Below are positions 53,201 through 62,200 of a DNA stretch of 64,000 nt, one piece after another. Origin of the DNA: Schistosoma haematobium (lineage: Eukaryota; Platyhelminthes; Trematoda; Strigeidida; Schistosomatidae); the NCBI RefSeq assembly GCF_000699445.3, contig NC_067195.1, forward strand, positions 52,928,465-52,992,464, given 5' to 3'. The position numbers and the translations under genes were made by a program. Each line of letters starts with the position of its first letter. The stretch's first letter is position 1. Under the pieces are notes generated by a model. It saw nothing but the letters and a program-made list of their open reading frames with translations. It was not told the DNA's origin and did not search any database.

Positions 53201-56200
53201 AATCTATTTATCTGATAAAAATAGTATTTTCTTGAGTCAATAAATCAAGGAGATTTAGAAAACCCCATTTCAATATCCGTGAATAACTCCTTAATATTCA
53301 ACATACATTTATACACTTTCGAAGTGTATTCCGGTGTATAAACAGGTGATTTATCTCCATGGCTGAATGATTCATCTAATTCAGTATATTAATAAAATGA
53401 GTGAAAGAATTACTTTGAAAGTTAACTGTAGTTAAAACTACCCAATTATAATACATGTGATCATTTACAATCATGAGGAGAATGACATTCAATGAGAGGT
53501 ACACATCCTCCTTGTAAATCAGTCAACAGTAAATACACTATACTGTGATCTTCAAACACTTCATTTAATTTATTTACACTTCATGATTGTTCAACATTCA
53601 TAATGTAATTCCTAAGTACTGTGTACAATACGATGTGACCTTATAGTGTGTATAGAAACACTGAATGATAACAATCTGTATTGATTTTGGTAAAGAATAC
53701 TAAAATACGATAATTTTTTAAAGATTTTTTTCATTTCATTTCCCACATACTAAACATGATGCTTTTTTTGCAATGTAAAATGTTAACTTCGATTTTGTTT
53801 CATTTTTTTCTTTTACCCCTTAACTATCTTCCGTATCAATTAACCATTTGATTTTGGAAAAAAACAAAACATTCATCAACATCATCATTGTAGTCTACAT
53901 CCACAGATTCATTTAAAGATTTTACACGAATTGTAAGAAATCGTTTTCGATCCAGAGATCGTTTAAATGACGAAAATGAACGTCGTAAAATTAATAATGC
54001 AAATGGTCAAAAAGTCAGACGATCCAGTACAAGTCGTACAAGATGTAAACGTAATAGTTTGAATGGTTTTGATGAAGAGTATGTCTTATTTGAATAATAA
54101 TGTTTTTTCTTTTGTTTCTAAATCATAATATGATTATTTTCTGAATTATAATGTTTATTAAAATATTATTATTAGTAGTAGTATATACTCTATAATATGT
54201 TCAATCTAGTACATTAAGCCAAGAAACTTCTATGCTGTGAACTGATCCTACACACAACTGATTAGGTTCATAATCAATACTAATATAAAATCTGATGTTT
54301 CAATGTATTTTGTAATTTCATCTATTAAACTTAAAGTAAAAATACAACTGGTTTATTACAAGTTTTTGTTTGAAACAGTCGGTGTATAAGGTCTCACCAT
54401 AATTCTCTAATTCAACATTAAGTTCAATGATTTTTATGACATAGAAATACTAAGTGAACAGATTCCTTCCAAACTGATTCTATATGAGTATTATGGTTTG
54501 ATGATTTGAGTGTTGTAAGTAAACAGAAAAAAATAATTAATCTTGTGAGGCGGGATCCATGGATACGCAGTGCTGAGAAGTCCCACAATAGGACGAAACG
54601 GCCGTCCAGTGCTTCCAGGTTTTTCATGGTGGTCTAGCTTCAATTGATTCATGATATCAACAATTGAAATTGCCAAAATTTCCACAAAACGTCCTTCTGT
54701 TCATTATAAATCTTGGAAGCAGCAAAGTGAGATTAGAATAATACTTCGTTTTTTATTTAATATATCTTCACTAGCGGTCACTTTATTAATATATTGCGAT
54801 CTAGAGAGAAAAAGGGATGAGTTTTTTATAGAGCATATAACCATGTAATAATATGGTATAAAATGATGATTTAAAAAAAAAGAAACTGATGATTGGATGC
54901 TTTCTCATTGAACCCACATTTCATCGAGAGTTGATTCGTTGAATTTGTATATATCTTTGATTACTTTTATTGTATAACCAATCCAGATAGCATTGAGATA
55001 TTAGAACGTTCAGTATGAAATGCTTGCATAGTATACCTTAGAAATGTCAATCATCAAACAAACCGTCAGTGAAGGAAGTAAATGAATTTATTGTTCTACA
55101 TATATGTGTTTAACTTGGCAGCCAAACTTAATTTGTCGATTACTGAATAGGTTTACATATAGCTCATACATTTAATGCAATAAGTAGGTAAACAAACATA
55201 CATGTATTCCCACGTCTATAAAAATGTAAATGTATGATAGTTAATAACTGATCATATTAGAATAAGTGAAATATAATTAATGGGATTAAAATTGACACAT
55301 TTACTTGTCAGACATTTTACTTGTTCAGACAAGTGTAGATTTGCACAGAGATGTATGTTGTGAAACCGCTACACATCACAAAGAATGTAAATAATTCAGT
55401 AAGAAATATCACAGTTGATTGTAAAACCAAGAAAAAGTTCTCAGAATTTTAACCAATCTTCGGGTTGTTTTAATATCTAGATTTAATAATTTGTAGCATA
55501 TTTTGTATCCGATATAGCTATGAGCTTTGATATCTCGCTATAGAAGTTTTCATCATTATACGTTTTATAGTTATCTACATCGATTTTTTCAAAAGTTCTT
55601 GATTATCAATATGAAGCTTAGAAAAAGCTGGAAAAGTTCTGATTTTTATCTAATTATGATCAATAAAAAATTCAACTTTCATTGTCATTTCTTTTCCACT
55701 AATAGTAAACCTCGTCCAGCACCAACTTACAGTCAAGATCCATTCTCTGATTTTGCAGAATATCAAAATTTAGACACTCCGTTTGTTAATGATCAGAAAT
55801 GCCCATATCGAAATTCGATCTCGAATACACAATCACCTCAACATTATTTTCTAAACGAGACAAGTAATAATTACAACAACAATGATAATAATAATCAACA
55901 TCCTATTCCAAGTTGTAGACCATTATCAAATGTAGCTATGCCTTCAAATCAATATTCAATGCCACCGCGTGCATCATCTGATACTCAATCGTCAATGTCT
56001 AGACAGAAAAATATCAATACGAACTTATTTACAACACCACCACCATTAACAACAACAACTCCGTCACCGCAAACTTTACAAATCAACTCAAGATTAAAAG
56101 CTGACCTTGACTGTAGTTACAAGCAAACTAGTGAACGTGTAAATATTCAACAATATCATGGTGATAATGAAGAACATAAATTAATTGCACGTTATAGTCA

Positions 56201-59200
56201 AGAATTAAGACAATATAGCGAACCTGAATTGGTAAAAAAAATATTGTTTTTGAAAATCATATTCTTTCCTTGAGAGGAATGTATCTTTATAATTTAACCA
56301 AAACTCTAAATCTATTGTTTTACAAATAATAGTTTACACTACTAACATACATATACTAATCGAAGTAGTTGTAATCTTTGAAGCTGATAATTCCTTAATT
56401 CAATAATTTATCTCAGTAACAATGTCATTAATAATAACAGTGTTGGTGGATTTGTAAACCAACGGATTACAGACGAAAGATATTAGCTTGATCATATAAG
56501 TAAAATTTTAAATTAATAATTAAATTTATTTTTAAAAATAACTGTTTGTGGGATTCAACAAAACCACTCAATGAGAATCGCTCAAGTTTTGGTAGAGAAC
56601 TTTTTCTTATCAGCTAAGATCCCTGAAAATCTTATATTACTTACTTACATCTGTTATCCGTCATGGAGGAGCATAGGCTTCCCACCAGCACGCTCCACCA
56701 ATTTCTGTTCTGAGCATTACTTTCCAGTTGTTTACAGTTGCTATCCATCGTTTCCATGTCTGCTTCCAATTCTCGATGAAGTGTGTTCTTCGACCTTCTT
56801 CCTTTCACTCCCCCTTCAGCGTTTCAAGTTAGCATGCTTGCCCCTTGATGCAGTTTGATGATTTTTTGAATGTATGTTCTATCCACTTCCAGCATCGTTT
56901 CCTAATTTCCTCTTCAATTGGAAGTTCGTATGTTCTCTCCCACAGTAGGGTGTTGCTGATGGTATCAGGCCAACGGATACTGAGTATCTTGCGTAGACGA
57001 TTGTCTATAAATAATCGTATCGATTTCATGATGCTTGTGGAAGTTCTCGAAGTTTCAGCTCCGTACAGTAGAACTGTCTTCACCTTCGTATTGAAGATTG
57101 TGACTTTGACATTGGTTGACAGTTGTTTTGAGTTCCATATGTTCGTCGAGTGTAGAAATGCAGCCCTTGCTTTGTCAATCTTCGCCTTCGGGTCGCGTCG
57201 GATCCTCCTTATTCATCGATGATGCTGTCCAGATACGTGAACATTTCCACCTCTCTCAGAGTTTCTCCATCATGTGTGACTGGGTTGGTGTTTTCCGTGT
57301 TATATTTGAGGATCTTGCTCTTTCCTTTGTGTATGTTGAGGCCTACTGATGCAGAGGCTGCTGCTACACTAGTTGTCTTCATCCACATTTGTTCGCGTGT
57401 ATGCGATAGAAGGGCCAGGTCATCTGCCAATTCCAAGTCTTCTAATTGATTCCTGGCTATCCATTGTATTCAGTGCTTCCCCCACATGTCGGAATCTTCA
57501 TAATCCAGTCACCCACCAGAACAAAGAGGAAGTGGGAGAGTAATCAGCCTTATCTGACTCCAGTCCTAACTTGGAATGCATCCATAAACTGTCCTCCATT
57601 CCCGACTTTGTACTTTTGTCCGTCGTATGAATTCCGGGTGATGTTGACGATCTTCCCAGTTGTACTATAGTTTCAAGGAAGGTTCAACAGAGTTCGCCTA
57701 TTCACGCTGTCAAATGCTTTCCACTCAAGGGATTATTCAACGATGATCTGTAGTGTCGCAATTCGGCCTCTTAATGATGGATCCTTACGGAATCCAGTCT
57801 GTTGATCTCGAAGCTGGGTATTCATTGAATCTTACATTCGGTTCAGCAACACTTTGTTGAGAACCTTTCCTTGTATAGATAGTAATGTGATGCCTCTGAA
57901 GATTCCACATTTTCGCAGATCTTTCTTTGGTATGTTGTTGGGGTATCCTTCTTTCCGGTCTGTCTGTGGCACTTGCTCTTCGTCCCAAATCTTCTTGAAT
58001 AGAAGGTGGAGTATGTCTTTAGTTACTTCTGTGTCTGACTTCAGTGCTTCGGTTGGTATATTGTTAGGTCCTGCTGATTTCCGACTGTTGATGTGTGTGA
58101 TGGCCATCCTGATTTCTTCTATCGTCGGTGGAGTAATATCTATAGGAAGCTCCGTAGGTGCTTAGAACAAATTATGAAAATCGGTGTGACAATTAATTTA
58201 TTTCGATATTTTATCTGGCATAACTCGTAATGGTTAGCAATAAAAATAATGAATGTAACAGATTAGCTATGTACACCTTAAACCCCTAAAATAATCTTTT
58301 CTTTTTATAAGCCTAACTATGGCAAATAAATTACTTTATGTAAGAATTCCAAACATTCTAAGTTTTAAAGATCCTCCTGGAGTTCCGACAAGAGTTTGCA
58401 TACAATTAATCGTCAGATCAAAACCACTATTCTGAACTCATCAACTGAAATAATATCAAAATAATAAGAGTCTGAGTAGGAAATGTATCGAATTGATTTT
58501 AATACTGTAAACAGAAGTGCGTAAATTTATTTCATCTATATTATCACTTTAGCCTCATTTGCAACAAACATCAGTACTTCAATCACTGTCTTGTTCCACT
58601 GGTCCGATGATCATGGAAAGATCTACCATATCAGATGGTATTTCAACGAATGTTCCAGGTATGGATGTTGAACAAACACAACCGTTTATTAGTGGACATC
58701 TTAGTTTGGACCGACGTCAAACCGATCGAGGGGTAAATTTCCCACCATTAGGTTTTGGAAATCCTGCACTACGTGGATCTTTTTCTGGATGGACGCCACG
58801 TGCTTTAAATGGTACTTTACGCATTGACAATCAATATGGCCCAACTGGTCATTTACCTCAAACATCCTATCAGACTTCTATGGGTCAAGACGTTAATCCA
58901 GATATATATGCACGTCATATTCAACGTACATTTTCACTAAGAGCTAGATCACAACCTCCACCGGAGATTCAAGAAACAATGTGGAAACCTATCGGTAGCA
59001 CAAATATACTTCCTCGTCCCCCAACCTATCTTACTAACTATCCAATCCAACAATTACAACAACAGCCCTATGGACAAATGCAACAGGTAACTGATTAATT
59101 ATATTGCAATAATAAATTTTCCTGTTAAATAGGTCGATATTTAATCATATAAAAAATACGAAATTTAGTTAGATTACTCTATACTGATATTGATCTTTTG

Positions 59201-62200
59201 AGCTGGTTCATATAGCAAAAAAGCGATTTGTAAATTTACAAAAAAGCTATCCATAATTAGAAGCATTTTATCAACAGAACGCTCCACCAACGTTATAGTT
59301 TACAAGTCAGAAGAGGTATTTGGATGATATTGTGTTCTCTGATCTAAAGTTTAAAAAGTGAGATAATTCCAGGAAATAATAACTGATACCGGTAACCTAA
59401 TGCGCAAAGTGTATCAAACTAGACGATTCTTAATTAAATGTTATACTCTGAAGGCGTACAGTTTATACCTAAAAACTACTCTATGTAATTTTTTTATGCT
59501 GTTTTTTTCCGTTTATAGTTCACAGAATATTAGATAAATATCATTAGATGAATATTACAGGTTTCCTAAATTTTACTATTTTCTAATTGTATATATTTTA
59601 AAAAATAGACTGTTCGATCACTTGAAGATGAACATCGTGCGTTACAGTATGAATATGATCGTTTAAGACAAAGATCTACAACTCCAACCAATATATCAGG
59701 ATCGTATGGTACAATGAATAGAATACAATATTCACAACAACGAGTCAATGCTAGAATACCTCATCCAAATCCTTTATTGTATCCTCAACCATTCCAGTCA
59801 ACAGAAACAGGTCGTATAAATAGTATACAGCGAACTATAACTCCAACTAATTCACCCTGTAGAACATTATCGATTAATAGTGGCCACTTTTTATCAAGTC
59901 CATTGGATTCAGGGTAAGTTAATGTTCAAAGGTTAATATCACTTATCATGAACGTTTAACCTAGATTACATGGTACTATTAATTGGTAAATAAATATTCA
60001 TAGACCTAATCATATTAGTCAGTTTTACATATGTAAGGACTTTAATGTAAGCTTATTTCATTAAAATATTTTCTTGTAACACCTCCGAATCTCTGATGAA
60101 AAGTGTATATTATTGTTGAAAATAAGCTGTCAACTTTTTCAATGATAACCGACAGTTACTTTGGAGTACACTAGCTTTTAGTTTCATGCTATATGCGTAC
60201 GGTTCTAACTCACTAATGATTTAATAACTTTATGAAATGATGATAAGTTTTGTTAAATCATCATAGACAACAATGAAATTTACACAAGTAACCTTCAAAG
60301 TTCACTGAACACAATACCACCGAAATCATTTGTTTTATTGAATAAAAACATTATGATTACGGCATATAATTCTTTCTTAAGACAATAGGTGGTGCTAATT
60401 TTTAATTCTAGTTTCATAAAATAATCGACTACTTACAGATTATCTTATTTTTAGGATAATATTTTAGTGTCTTAATGCATAACTGACTAACGTTTTAATA
60501 ATACCATAGTTAGTATTTTTCAATCCAACATCATTTATGAAATAAACAGATTTGTCGCATTTTAAGTTGCAGATAAACAAAATCATTTTTCAGTTGGCAC
60601 TGTTTATTGTTTTGAGAGTTTCTTTCTTTTCATTTGGTCTTATAACAGGAATTTGCTATCTTTCACTCTCTCATTGAATAAAACATACATTTTTCTACTT
60701 TGTTTCACCATTTAAAGCATTCTACCTTTATCAGCACAAAATTTGCCTGGACGGGCGAATAGTTCTTCTCTTGACCTTGGATATACTACTACTGACCAGT
60801 ATACTACAGATTCGACATCAGCACCATACAAATATCAAGGACATATGAATGAAGCAATATTGGTTGGTGGTGTAGCCAATGAACCACATCAAGAATCCCG
60901 ATTATTATGGGAACATAAAGGACGTCTTGAAGCTAGAATGGTAATGCTTGAAGAACATAATCGACAACTGGAACAACAGTTACAACGTCTTCGACAATAT
61001 CTTGTAAGTGGAAATTCTGCACCTGATCCCATACCATTACATAATACAAATTCTACAGGAGAATCTGTTCATGGGGGAATCGGCAATCAAAATAACGTAA
61101 GCATACGTCAGGTATGACACACATAAATATCTTTTAAGAACAAATTTATATTAGTTCATCGAACTAGTCATAAATTAGTTTAGAATTAGCCTAAAACTTT
61201 TAATTTAAATATAAAAATTCTGAATTGATACAAATAACAATTAGTTATCACATTTGTCATGCTCTAAATAAAAAAAAACTAATGTAGGCACATTTATATT
61301 ATCCCTTAGTTAACTAGACCTTTATTGAGTATGTTTACCTATCAATGTTCTGGTGCTTTCATTATGAAATCAATTTATTTATAAACAATATATATATACT
61401 TAGATGTAAATGGATTTTCCACCGTATTTGCGGAATTACCCATAGAAGTAATCTAGGTTCATATTCCTGTCTAGCATTTAATGAGAAATCAACAGAAATC
61501 TCCCTAAACTATAGAAAACTAATTCTGTGTATTTATACATTTACGTTCAGTTTTATGAATTTATCGACCAGCTACATATAATCTTGTAAAATAGCTAACG
61601 TAACTATTAATTCCTATTGACAATGATGTAAGTATGTAGTGAATGAAGAGTTGGTGAGGAAACAAGTTTAATGTTTGATACAAATCACACAGTGGTTAAG
61701 TAAAATATGAAAATTATACAGTCAATACATTATTTTCACATCTTTCATCAGTTGTCCTTAAAATTCTTCGAAATTCTTTCAATTCTATTGTTATTCCAAT
61801 TGCTCCCTGTTTCTTTTTTTCTCGTCTCTTCAATTCAATCTTCTGCTAGCTGGCATTGCACTTCCCAGTGTCACTAAATACTACTTATATATGTCAATAT
61901 AAGCAGTCCAATCACAAGCATACTCTGTAGGTTTCATTCGAGCTGACCAATCACTGATATAATATCAAAAAATAAACAGTGCCTTCTTTCGAAGCTAATT
62001 CTTTGATTAAAAATATTTTGTCACATAATGAACATGATACCTTATGTCACTTGCCTCTTCGAATAATCTTTAATTACCTATTCTTGTAACAATTCCCAAA
62101 AATTTCTTATTATATACCAATAGTTTGTTTCATATTTTCAGAACTATAATGAGCTGACGTACTTATGTTATGTGTTGAGAACTTGACTAAAAACTCAACC

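Noticed and set aside
55527..55705. Upstream extension of the exon 18 frame to a Met at 55527
   Set aside because: The Phe/Tyr/His-rich sequence is unlike the protein, and an acceptor at 55704-55705 keeps the phase.
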